A stretch of DNA of 15,668 bases. It comes from Candidatus Latescibacterota bacterium. GTDB lineage: Bacteria > Latescibacterota > 4484-107 > B68-G9. This document shows positions 6,295 through 12,725 of this stretch, piece after piece. Both the position numbers and the translations under genes were made by a program. Within the stretch, counting starts at the first letter, position 1. Each line of letters begins with the position of its first letter. The notes under the pieces were generated by a model. That model searched no databases. It was not told where the DNA came from and saw only the letters and a program-made list of their open reading frames with translations. Location: assembly GCA_012962735.1 (NCBI GenBank), contig DTXA01000112.1, positions 1-15,668 on the forward strand. The letters are read 5' to 3'.

Positions 6295-7257
6295 ATGTGG
6301 AAAGAGATGTGGATACAGCACCTTCGGCCCTCGGGTCCCCCCCGAGAGGCCCCCGAAGACATAGAAGCCGTCCGAAGGTGCTACGAAACCATCCTCGGGC
6401 ATATGGAAGAAGTGTTCGCGGCCTTGCGGGGAGGGAAGGTCCCCGAATTGGACCAGGTGGGACAGGACGTGTGTCTGCTCCTGAGAGACCTGAGGGAGGG
6501 GGACCTGCTGCTCACCCAGGTGTTGATGGAGCGGAAGGCGAGCTCTTTAGAGGCCCATTCCGCCAACGTGGGAATCCTGACCCTCAAGATGGGCCTTACT
6601 CTGGGGTTCCCAGAGGACATCTTGATCGCTCTCGGGTTGACTGCCCTCCTGCACGACCTCGGGATGGCGTTCCTCCCTCCGAAGCTTTTGGAGAAGGAGA
6701 AAAGCCTCTCCCCTGAGGAACTGCGACCGGTCCGGGAGCACCCCTACCGCACCTCCGAGCTGTTCCGCAAGCTCCTTCCATCTGAGCTTGGGTGGTTGGC
6801 GGAGGTGGTGGTCCAGGAGCACGAAAGGGTGGACGGGAGCGGGTATCCCAGGGGGTTGAACGGGGAGGAGGTCCACGAACTTGCCCAGGTCGTGGGAGCT
6901 GCGGACACCTTCGAGGCCATGACTCACGAACGCCCGTACAGGCCGAGGGTCGCGGCTTACCGGGCCCTGCGGGAGCTAATTCGCAGGAGGAACCGGGACT
7001 TCACCTCCCGAATCGTCAAGGCCCTGGTGGACTCGGTCTCCATCTTCCCAGTTGGGAGCCTGGTGAGGCTCAACACTGGGGAGGTATGTAGGGTGGTGCG
7101 TCCCAACAGGCGACATCCCACCCGCCCGGTGCTCCGAGTGCTTTTGGACGATCGAGGGGAATGGGTGCCGGAGGAGTGGACCGTAGACCTGGAAGAATAT
7201 CCGACCCTGTACATCGTGGACCCAGCCGTCGATGAGGAGGTGGTGGAGCGGGCTTAA
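6295..7257 (+). CDS. HD-GYP domain protein (probable cyclic-di-GMP phosphodiesterase family)
   Basis: About 320 residues. The HD part is LTALLHDLGMAFLPPKLLEK and the GYP part is VVQEHERVDGSGYPRGLNGE, then GAADTFEAMTHERPYRP. These are the canonical HD-GYP metal and signature motifs of enzymes that hydrolyse cyclic-di-GMP, some acting on cGAMP. An N-terminal helical segment of about 90 residues has no recognised sensor or receiver domain. A C-terminal beta-rich segment (FPVGSLVRLNTGEVCRVV...) is usual for this class. The ATG at 6295 (or the GTG at 6292) is preferred over the ATG at 6268 because AGGAG at 6280-6284 is suitably placed. It is cytosolic by sequence. The intact gene contrasts with the dead HD relic 1.1 kb away, which belongs to a different HD-GYP subgroup. 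Confidence 0.93.
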   Translation: MWKEMWIQHLRPSGPPREAPEDIEAVRRCYETILGHMEEVFAALRGGKVPELDQVGQDVCLLLRDLREGDLLLTQVLMERKASSLEAHSANVGILTLKMGLTLGFPEDILIALGLTALLHDLGMAFLPPKLLEKEKSLSPEELRPVREHPYRTSELFRKLLPSELGWLAEVVVQEHERVDGSGYPRGLNGEEVHELAQVVGAADTFEAMTHERPYRPRVAAYRALRELIRRRNRDFTSRIVKALVDSVSIFPVGSLVRLNTGEVCRVVRPNRRHPTRPVLRVLLDDRGEWVPEEWTVDLEEYPTLYIVDPAVDEEVVERA

Positions 7258-7278
7258 GCCTTTTATGATTTCGGGGCT

Positions 7279-7312
7279 CCCAAAAAGTTCTTCGCTCCGA
7301 TACTTTTTGGGG
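7279..7312 (+). repeat. Hairpin repeat, copy A
   Basis: CCCAAAAAGT (7279-7288) pairs perfectly with ACTTTTTGGG (7302-7311) around a 13-base loop TCTTCGCTCCGAT. Apart from a short insertion and a few base changes it matches, in inverted orientation, copy B at 8202-8242. It lies between the HD-GYP stop (7257) and the preferred start of the membrane-protein gene (7319). It has a T-rich 3' arm on either strand and could act as a bidirectional terminator or an RNA-stability element. Confidence 0.75.
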
Positions 7313-7318
7313 TTGTAT

Positions 7319-8158
7319 ATGCGGTGGAACTTTCCCCTGTACGGATATTTCGGGATAGGGCTTATTGCTCTCGTGAAGCTGGCCTTAGCGCTGGATTGGC
7401 GGCCCTGGACGGTCTGGACCACACCTGTAGCGTGGACCGGCTACATCTTTTTTATGGACGCTTGGAACTATCGCCTGCGGGGCCGCTCCCTCGTAATGGA
7501 CCGTACAAGGGAGTTCTTCCTCATGCTCCCGCTTTCGGTGGGGTTATGGGAGATATTCGAGGGGTACAACCTCTTCATCCGGAACTGGCACTACGTCGGC
7601 CTACCTGAACAGCTGTGGGTAAGGTATTCCGGGTATGCTTGGTCCTTTGCCACTATTATACCAGCCGTCTTCGAGACCGCGGAGTGGGCGATAGGGTGGA
7701 CACCCTTCCGAAGGCCCCGCCGCGGGATAAAGGTGACCAAGGGGATGCTGTACAGCTTCATCTTCTGCGGAGCAGTCTTTCTGGTTCTGCCTCTGATCTC
7801 CCCATTCCGGTACGCCCGTTATATGGCCGCCTTGGTCTGGGCTGGCTTCGCCCTCCTGCTGGACCCCATTAACTACCTCCGGGGAAGGGAATCGATCCTT
7901 AGGGACTGGGAGCGGGGGGAGTACGGAAGGTTCGCCGCCCTGCTTTTAGCCGGGCTCATATGTGGGGTGCTCTGGGAGTTCTGGAACTACTGGGCTGCGG
8001 CTAAATGGATATACGACGTACCGATTCTAGGGAACATCAAGCTCTTCGAGATGCCGGTCTTAGGATTTTTGGGGTTCCCACCCTTCGCAGTAGAGCTTTT
8101 CGTTATGTATAACGCCCTCAGAAGGTTCCCGCTGCAAACTTATATCTCCAAAGGATGA
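7319..8158 (+). CDS. Polytopic membrane protein with an internal duplication, function unknown
   Basis: 279 residues from the ATG at 7319. The frame is open from 7232, inside the HD-GYP gene, but the longer start would translate hairpin copy A. About seven to eight membrane spans are evident, including residues 8-26, 34-46, 66-84, 107-125, 143-162, 168-183, 204-224 and 248-264. Two halves resemble each other: FFMDAWNYRLRGRSLVMDR...LWEIFEGYNLFIRNWHYVGLP (about 44-96) and LLDPINYLRGRESILRDW...LWEFWNYWAAAKWIYDVPIL (about 180-237). Conserved Trp, Glu and Asn in these loops could line a site. The pseudo-twofold design recalls small carotenoid-cyclase-like and other duplicated membrane enzymes, but I do not assign it to a family. 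No strong Shine-Dalgarno is visible. Confidence 0.8.
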   Translation: MRWNFPLYGYFGIGLIALVKLALALDWRPWTVWTTPVAWTGYIFFMDAWNYRLRGRSLVMDRTREFFLMLPLSVGLWEIFEGYNLFIRNWHYVGLPEQLWVRYSGYAWSFATIIPAVFETAEWAIGWTPFRRPRRGIKVTKGMLYSFIFCGAVFLVLPLISPFRYARYMAALVWAGFALLLDPINYLRGRESILRDWERGEYGRFAALLLAGLICGVLWEFWNYWAAAKWIYDVPILGNIKLFEMPVLGFLGFPPFAVELFVMYNALRRFPLQTYISKG

Positions 8159-8174
8159 TAGCTCGTTTTAAAGT

Positions 8175-8203
8175 GGCCCCTCTCTCCGGGAGCTTTAGGG
8201 GCC
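8175..8203 (+). terminator. Perfect 7-bp GC-rich hairpin after the membrane-protein gene
   Basis: GGCCCCT (8175-8181) pairs with AGGGGCC (8197-8203), and an inner CTCC/GGAG pairing is possible. It ends where hairpin copy B begins and shares 8202-8203 with it, so the two structures are mutually exclusive at the boundary. No T run follows, so factor-independent termination is doubtful. Confidence 0.35.
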
Positions 8204-8242
8204 CCAAAAAAGTATCGGAGCGAAGCGGAGAACTTCTTGGGG
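8202..8242 (-). repeat. Hairpin repeat, copy B (inverted relative to copy A)
   Basis: CCCCAA (8202-8207) pairs with TTGGGG (8237-8242) and AAGT (8210-8213) with ACTT (8232-8235), leaving a small internal loop. Read on the minus strand it shows the same core as copy A: AAGTTC, a CGCTTCGCTCCGATAC stretch, then T6 and GGGG. It precedes the phosphatase-family gene by 17 bases, with the AGGAGG ribosome site at 8249-8254 just beyond it. Confidence 0.75.
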
Positions 8243-8259
8243 CTATTTAGGAGGCCTAT

Positions 8260-10089
8260 ATGCCCTCGAGGCGGAAGGTCGTGTTGATCGGACTTGACTC
8301 GGTGTCCCTCGAGATGCTGGAGACGTTCGTCCGGCGGGGGGCGATGCCGGCCGTGGCCCGGCTGATGGAGCGGGGGTGTACGGCAGAGGCCCGCTCCTTC
8401 TTCCCGGTGGACACGGGCACAAACTGGCCTGTGATCGTGACGGGTGCACCGCCTTCCGTGACCGGTTGTAATATGCGTCTGCATCTGCCCGGCACTCCAC
8501 TTGATCGGATGATAAGCGGGTTCCCCTCCCACCTGTGCTTAGCGGAGCAGCTCTGGGGGGCCGCGGGCCGGGCTGGGCTGCGGAGCGTAATGTTCGATTA
8601 CCCCCAGTCCTACCCTGTGAACGCACCAAATGTGGTCCACATAGGGGAGGACGGCAGGCCCGACAACAGCTTGAGAGCCCTTCAGGAGGTCCGGGCTTAT
8701 GTGACCGAACTGCCTCCGACCTCCGACCCCGGCTGGCAGAAGGCCCATATGCTCCAGGTGACGTCCAAGCCGGCTGTGGGATGGAAGGGCATTCCCGACG
8801 GGACTGCGTTGGAAGTGGAACTTCCTATAGTGCCGGGGCATCAGAGCATGTTCCGGAGCATCCGGCCGCTTTACGCCCTGCTCCGGCCAGAAGGTGCCTC
8901 CCTTCATCCGGACCGAGACGCTTCGAAGGTATTGGCAGAGCTTAATGTAGGAGAGCGCAGCGGGTGGATCTTCCACACCTTCGCCACGGATAGGGGAGAG
9001 GTGAAGGCCGCATTCCGGGCCAAACTGCTGCGGCTTTCATCCGACGGAAAGGACCTGCACCTATACCTAAGTCAGATCTACCCCACCGAGGGATTTACGG
9101 AACCTCCGGAACTCGGCCGGGAGCTGGTGGAGGCCTGCGGTCCGCTCATAACCCAGCCATCCCGACAGCAGGTGGTGATGGAAGGAGCATCGGACGTGGT
9201 CACATACTTAGAGGAACAGGAGTACTATTCGGCATGGTTCGCCCGGGCTTTGGAGTACGTACTGGGCCGGTACGAGTGGAATTTATGTATCCTCAAGTGG
9301 CACACAGCCGACTGGACGAACCACTTGTGCGCCTTCATGCTTGATCCCCTCCATCCCCTCTACGACCCGGCACGGGCTCGAGAAGGCTGGGCTCTGTGGG
9401 ATAAGGTGATGGGATGGGGGGACGCCATAGTGGCGAAGGCCTTGGAAATCGCAAGCGAAGAAGCGATCGTGGCCGTGGTCTCCGACCATGGGGCCACGAC
9501 GGAGCTTCCTGGGAGGCAACGTCCGGACCTAAACCGGCTTTTCGAAGAGCGAGGGTGGCTGGTCCGCAGGCCGGACGGAGGGATAGATTGGCCTAAGACC
9601 AAGACCTATGCGGGAGGGCACCACTACGTTTGGCTGAACCTCAAGGGGCGGGACCCCGAGGGATGTGTGGAGCCGGGGGAGGAGTTCGAAAGGCTCAGGG
9701 AGGAGATAATCCAGTTCCTCTTGGACCAGCGGGACCCTCACACCGGCCGGCACCTTTTCAACTTAGTATGCCGGAAGGAGGACGCCGAGATGTTGGGTGT
9801 AGGCGGAGATCGGGTGGGGGACATATTCCTTTGGCAGGAGGACCCGCCCGTGCGGGAACCGGCCGAATCCCCCGACGTGGACTTGGGCACGTGGGACTGG
9901 CCGAGGGCCAACTCGGGGACGCACAGGCCCGACGCCTTCTTCGTCGTGGCCGGACCGGGACTCAAGCGGGGGTATAGACGGGAAAGGCCCGTGCCCTTAA
10001 GCGCCGTAGCTCCTACGCTCTGCCGGGCGTCCGGCCTGCCCCTGCCCTCCCAGGCCGAAGGGCCGGTCGTCTGGGACTTCCTGAAATAG
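8260..10089 (+). CDS. Alkaline phosphatase superfamily protein (type I phosphodiesterase/nucleotide pyrophosphatase-like)
   Basis: 609 residues, start fixed by AGGAGG 5 bases upstream. The N-terminus KVVLIGLDSVSLEML has the first metal-binding Asp (D13). GTNWPVIVTGAPPSVTG near residue 53 holds the likely nucleophile Thr54 in the T-x-W-P form of this superfamily. KWHTADWTNHL, VAVVSDHGATTEL and TYAGGHHYVWLNLKG supply later Asp/His metal ligands, and the ending THRPDAFFVVAGPGLKRG is common in these enzymes. There is no signal peptide, so it is probably cytosolic. Family members hydrolyse phosphodiesters, phosphomonoesters or phosphonates, or transfer phosphoryl groups; the substrate is not evident. 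It is not a typical PglZ, despite the nearby brxL. It ends 221 bases before the microcompartment operon in the same direction. Confidence 0.9.
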   Translation: MPSRRKVVLIGLDSVSLEMLETFVRRGAMPAVARLMERGCTAEARSFFPVDTGTNWPVIVTGAPPSVTGCNMRLHLPGTPLDRMISGFPSHLCLAEQLWGAAGRAGLRSVMFDYPQSYPVNAPNVVHIGEDGRPDNSLRALQEVRAYVTELPPTSDPGWQKAHMLQVTSKPAVGWKGIPDGTALEVELPIVPGHQSMFRSIRPLYALLRPEGASLHPDRDASKVLAELNVGERSGWIFHTFATDRGEVKAAFRAKLLRLSSDGKDLHLYLSQIYPTEGFTEPPELGRELVEACGPLITQPSRQQVVMEGASDVVTYLEEQEYYSAWFARALEYVLGRYEWNLCILKWHTADWTNHLCAFMLDPLHPLYDPARAREGWALWDKVMGWGDAIVAKALEIASEEAIVAVVSDHGATTELPGRQRPDLNRLFEERGWLVRRPDGGIDWPKTKTYAGGHHYVWLNLKGRDPEGCVEPGEEFERLREEIIQFLLDQRDPHTGRHLFNLVCRKEDAEMLGVGGDRVGDIFLWQEDPPVREPAESPDVDLGTWDWPRANSGTHRPDAFFVVAGPGLKRGYRRERPVPLSAVAPTLCRASGLPLPSQAEGPVVWDFLK

Positions 10090-10309
10090 GGGGAAGGATG
10101 GAGGGGAGCTTGGAGCTAAGTGGCGGTATGCCCGCAACGGACGAACCTGGCACTTGGGGAGATCTCAGGACCCGTTCCCACATAGAGCTTGTGCTATCTG
10201 AGGGTCACCCAGGCCAACAGCCAGATGGCGTGGTCGAGCCCCATCTGGGTAAGACGGGAGTAAGGTGTAGAGGAAGCCACACTGGGGAAGTAAACCCAAG
10301 GAGGTAACC
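10090..10309 (+). ncRNA. Candidate structured leader RNA of the microcompartment operon
   Basis: This 220-base gap has no convincing gene. A 69-codon frame (10098-10307) exists but has atypical, low-complexity content and crosses the helices below. Pairings seen are: GCGG/CCGC near 10123-10135; CTTGGG with CCCAGG enclosing CTCAG/CTGAG across about 10153-10213; a perfect CCAGATGG (10221-10228) with CCATCTGG (10241-10248) closing a 12-base loop; and GTGT/ACAC around 10265-10282. The leader ends in a near-perfect Shine-Dalgarno, AAGGAGGT, at 10299-10306. The layout suggests a cis-regulatory RNA, or a small RNA placed before the shell genes. No known riboswitch consensus is matched in full. Confidence 0.4.
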
Positions 10310-10600
10310 ATGCCTGAGGAACTCAAAGGGAAGGCGCTCGGGATGATCGAGACCCGTGGATTGGTGGCCATGATAGAGGCCGCAGATGCTATGGTCAAGG
10401 CCGCCAGGGTCACACTCCAGAGGTACGAGAGGATCGGAGGGGGGTACGTGACGGCCATCGTGAGGGGGGACGTGGGGGCTGTGCGGGCTGCTGTGGACGC
10501 AGGGGTGGCCGCAGCCCAGAGGATCGGGGAGCTGGTCTCCGCCCACGTGATCCCCAATCCCCACGAAGATGTAGACCGGGTGATCCTCGAGACTCCGTAA
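10310..10600 (+). CDS. BMC-H hexameric microcompartment shell protein 1
   Basis: 96 residues, one BMC domain, in the PduA/EutM/CcmK size class. GMIETRGLVAMIEAADAMVKAA is the canonical first beta-alpha unit, and RGDVGAVRAAVDAGVAAAQ is the second helix region. Hexamers of this protein tile the facets of a protein organelle. The central pore loop reads ERIGGGYVT, a small glycine-lined pore suited to polar metabolites. The C-terminus SAHVIPNPHEDV is standard. The start is set by AAGGAGGTAACC. It is the first gene of a four-gene operon, with 16 bases to the next gene. The DNA is nearly identical to shell gene 2 in two blocks, indicating tandem duplication or conversion. Confidence 0.96.
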   Translation: MPEELKGKALGMIETRGLVAMIEAADAMVKAARVTLQRYERIGGGYVTAIVRGDVGAVRAAVDAGVAAAQRIGELVSAHVIPNPHEDVDRVILETP

Positions 10601-10616
10601 CACGTGGGAGGGGAGG

Positions 10617-10904
10617 ATGGAAGAGGCTTTAGGGATGGTAGAGACCAGGGGCTTCGTGGCCATGATAGAGGCCGCAGATGCCATGGTCAAGGCCGCGAAC
10701 GTCCACCTGGTGCAATGGAGAGCCATAGGGGCAGGCCTGAGCGCCGTCCTGGTGCGGGGGGATGTGGCGGCCGTGCGGGCTGCTGTGGACGCAGGGACGG
10801 CCGCAGCTCAGCGAGTGGGGGAGTTGATATCCGCACATGTGATCCCGCGGCCACACTCGGACTTAGAGGATACCCTGCCTATCCGAGCTGGAGGTAAGGG
10901 ATGA
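10617..10904 (+). CDS. BMC-H hexameric microcompartment shell protein 2
   Basis: 95 residues, single BMC domain: ALGMVETRGFVAMIEAADAM, then RGDVAAVRAAVDAGTAAAQR and SAHVIPRPHSDLED. The pore loop is RAIGAGLS rather than ERIGGGYV, so this hexamer should have a different pore lining from shell protein 1. Its second strand (NVHLVQWRAIGAGLSAVLV) is also diverged. GGGAGG precedes the ATG at 10617, and the TGA overlaps the ATG of the BMC-P gene (ATGA at 10901-10904), so translation is coupled. Two hexamers and a pentamer would be enough to build a closed shell. Confidence 0.95.
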   Translation: MEEALGMVETRGFVAMIEAADAMVKAANVHLVQWRAIGAGLSAVLVRGDVAAVRAAVDAGTAAAQRVGELISAHVIPRPHSDLEDTLPIRAGGKG

Positions 10905-11200
10905 TATTGGGAAGGGTTGTGGGCACGGTGGTGGCCACCCAGAAGGACGAAAAGCTCCAGGGGACCAAGCTCTTAGTGGTGCAACAGTTGGATATGGAGC
11001 TCACCCCCAAGAGCGCCTACCTCATAGCTGTGGATACAGTCGGGGCCGGTTACGGGGAGGTCGTGCTCTGCGTGACTGGCAGTTCGGCCAGGTTCACCAA
11101 GTTCACGAAGGACAAACCCGTGGACGCGGCCGTAATGGCCATCGTGGATCAGCTGGAGGTAGAGGGGGAGGTCCGATACAGTAAGCACCAGGGGACATAG
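10901..11200 (+). CDS. BMC-P pentameric shell vertex protein (EutN/CcmL family)
   Basis: 99 residues beginning MILGRVVGTVVATQKDEKLQ, the family's opening beta strand and loop. LVVQQLD and VDTVGAGYGEVVLCVTGSSAR follow, the latter being the hallmark GxGxGE(V)VL...GSSAR motif of EutN/CcmL/PduN vertex proteins. Pentamers cap the twelve corners of the shell. It overlaps the preceding BMC-H stop by 4 bases. Only one BMC-P is present, whereas many loci carry two or three. Confidence 0.96.
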   Translation: MILGRVVGTVVATQKDEKLQGTKLLVVQQLDMELTPKSAYLIAVDTVGAGYGEVVLCVTGSSARFTKFTKDKPVDAAVMAIVDQLEVEGEVRYSKHQGT

Positions 11201-11228
11201 GTCCCCAGATGCGGGATAAGGAGGGTAT

Positions 11229-12650
11229 ATGCAGATAAACGAGGCACAGGTCCGTGCCATCGTAGAGGAAGTGTTGCGGGAACTGGCCGCCTCCAGAGGA
11301 CCCTCGCCAGCCGCCAAACTGCGGGCTGGCAGGGGGGGAGTATTCGATACTGTGGACGAGGCCGTGGAGGCGGCGGAGGAGGCCCAAAGTAGGCTGATGG
11401 AGCTTACCCTGGAGAGGCGGAGGGAGATAATAGAAGCCTTGAGAAAGGTGGGGGTTGAGTACGCTGAGGACTTCTCCCAGAGGACCTGGGAGGAGACCGG
11501 GATGGGAAAGGTTAGGGATAAGATCACCAAGCACCTCTTAGCAGCCCAACTCACCCCAGGTATAGAGGACCTGAGCACTCACGCCTGGTCTGGGGACCAC
11601 GGGCTTACAACCGTGGAGATGGCCCCCTACGGGGTGATCGCGGCCGTGCTACCCTCCACCCATCCAGTGCCCACCATGCTCAACAACGCCATCAGCATCG
11701 TAGCAGCCGGCAATTCGGTCGTTTTCGCCCCCCATCCCGGGGCCAAGGGGGTGTCCCTTTACGCCCTCCGAAAGCTCCACGAGGCCATCGTATCCGCGGG
11801 AGGGCCGTCGGGGCTGGTGACGACCGTGGCCGAGCCTTCCATAGAGACCGCCCAAAAGCTCTTCTCCCACCCAAAGGTCGCCCTGCTCCTCGTCACTGGG
11901 GGTCCCGGCGTGGTGAGGGCCGCTATGAACTCCGGCAAGAAGGTGATAGCCGCGGGTCCTGGAAACCCCCCTGTGGTGGTGGACGAGACCGCAGATATAC
12001 CTAAGGCTGCAAAGGACATAGTTGATGGGGCCACCTTCGACAATAACATACTGTGCATAGCCGAGAAAGAAGTGTTCGTAGTGGAGCGGATAGCGGACAG
12101 GCTAAAGGAAGAGATGATCAAGAACGGGGCCCACGAGATCTCCAAAGAACAGGCCGACGCCCTGGCGGAGGTGGCGTTTGAAAAGGGCCCCGACCGACAC
12201 CTTAGGGTGAACAGGAAGCTCGTAGGCAGGGACGCGCCAGTGCTGGCACAGGCCATAGGGCTTTCCGTGGACCCGGGGGTGAGGCTGCTCATAGCGGAGA
12301 CGCCTTTCGAGCACCCCTTCGTCCAGGAAGAACAGATGATGCCCTTTGTCCCGATCGTGCGCACTCACAATATCGATGAGGCCATAGACTTGGCCATAAA
12401 GGCGGAACACGGCTACTACCACACCGCCATAATGCACTCTCGGAACATAGCGAACCTCAGCAAGATGGCCAAGCTCGTCAATACCGTTATCTTCGTGAAA
12501 AACGGCCCATCCTACGCTGGCCTCGGCGTGGGAGGCGAGGGGTACATCTCCTTCTCCATCGCCGGCCCCACGGGAGAGGGGGTGACCTCGGCCCGCACCT
12601 TCACCCGCCAGAGGCGGTGTGTGTTGGTGGATTACTTCAGGATCGTATGA
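11229..12650 (+). CDS. CoA-acylating aldehyde dehydrogenase of a microcompartment (PduP/EutE family)
   Basis: 473 residues. Residues 1-22 (MQINEAQVRAIVEEVLRELA) form the short amphipathic encapsulation helix that docks cargo to shell proteins, followed by a Pro/Ala/Gly linker. The catalytic domain oxidises an aldehyde to acyl-CoA with NAD+ and CoA. Visible landmarks are the cofactor-binding region MAPYGVIAAVLPSTHPVPTM, the helix VTGGPGVVRAAMNSGKKVIA, the GPGNPPVVVDETAD loop and the nucleophile C276 in FDNNILCIAEKEVF. Length and motifs fit PduP/EutE rather than non-acylating dehydrogenases. Its start follows AGGAGG 5 bases upstream (11219-11224). It is the last operon gene and the only enzyme cargo visible, so the substrate aldehyde is unknown. 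Confidence 0.95.
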   Translation: MQINEAQVRAIVEEVLRELAASRGPSPAAKLRAGRGGVFDTVDEAVEAAEEAQSRLMELTLERRREIIEALRKVGVEYAEDFSQRTWEETGMGKVRDKITKHLLAAQLTPGIEDLSTHAWSGDHGLTTVEMAPYGVIAAVLPSTHPVPTMLNNAISIVAAGNSVVFAPHPGAKGVSLYALRKLHEAIVSAGGPSGLVTTVAEPSIETAQKLFSHPKVALLLVTGGPGVVRAAMNSGKKVIAAGPGNPPVVVDETADIPKAAKDIVDGATFDNNILCIAEKEVFVVERIADRLKEEMIKNGAHEISKEQADALAEVAFEKGPDRHLRVNRKLVGRDAPVLAQAIGLSVDPGVRLLIAETPFEHPFVQEEQMMPFVPIVRTHNIDEAIDLAIKAEHGYYHTAIMHSRNIANLSKMAKLVNTVIFVKNGPSYAGLGVGGEGYISFSIAGPTGEGVTSARTFTRQRRCVLVDYFRIV

Positions 12651-12682
12651 GCGTATCCTCGCCGAGCTAAAGGTTTGTTTGA

Positions 12683-12705
12683 CAGAGGAAGAGTTCGCCC
12701 CTCTG
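12683..12705 (+). other. Inverted repeat between the aldehyde dehydrogenase and lipoprotein genes
   Basis: CAGAGG (12683-12688) pairs with CCTCTG (12700-12705) across an 11-base loop. A TTGACA at 12679-12684 overlaps its left arm and a TATAGA lies at 12713-12718, but they are 28 bases apart, too far for a standard promoter. The repeat could be a weak terminator or an operator for the following gene. Confidence 0.25.
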
Positions 12706-12725
12706 ACGGTTGTATAGAAACTTTG

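Noticed and set aside
8260..10089. PglZ of a BREX system
   Set aside because: The protein shares the alkaline phosphatase superfamily fold, but its motifs resemble type I phosphodiesterases and it is 4.5 kb from brxL, with unrelated genes between.
10148..10166. Possible sigma-54 promoter TGGCACTTGGGGAGA before the shell genes
   Set aside because: The -24 half TGGCAC is good, but the -12 GC is missing (GA at the required spacing).
10120..10180. Cobalamin riboswitch
   Set aside because: Only CCCGCAAC-like fragments match. The B12 box and the GCCACTG/GGGAAGG blocks are not found in the right form.
10098..10307. 69-codon ORF in the microcompartment leader
   Set aside because: It crosses several good RNA helices, has no recognisable motif and ends three bases before the next start. 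A leader RNA is the better reading, though coding is not excluded.
10165..10726. Minus-strand ORFs of 130 and 173 codons over the shell genes
   Set aside because: Their internal repeats simply mirror the duplicated BMC-H genes on the other strand.
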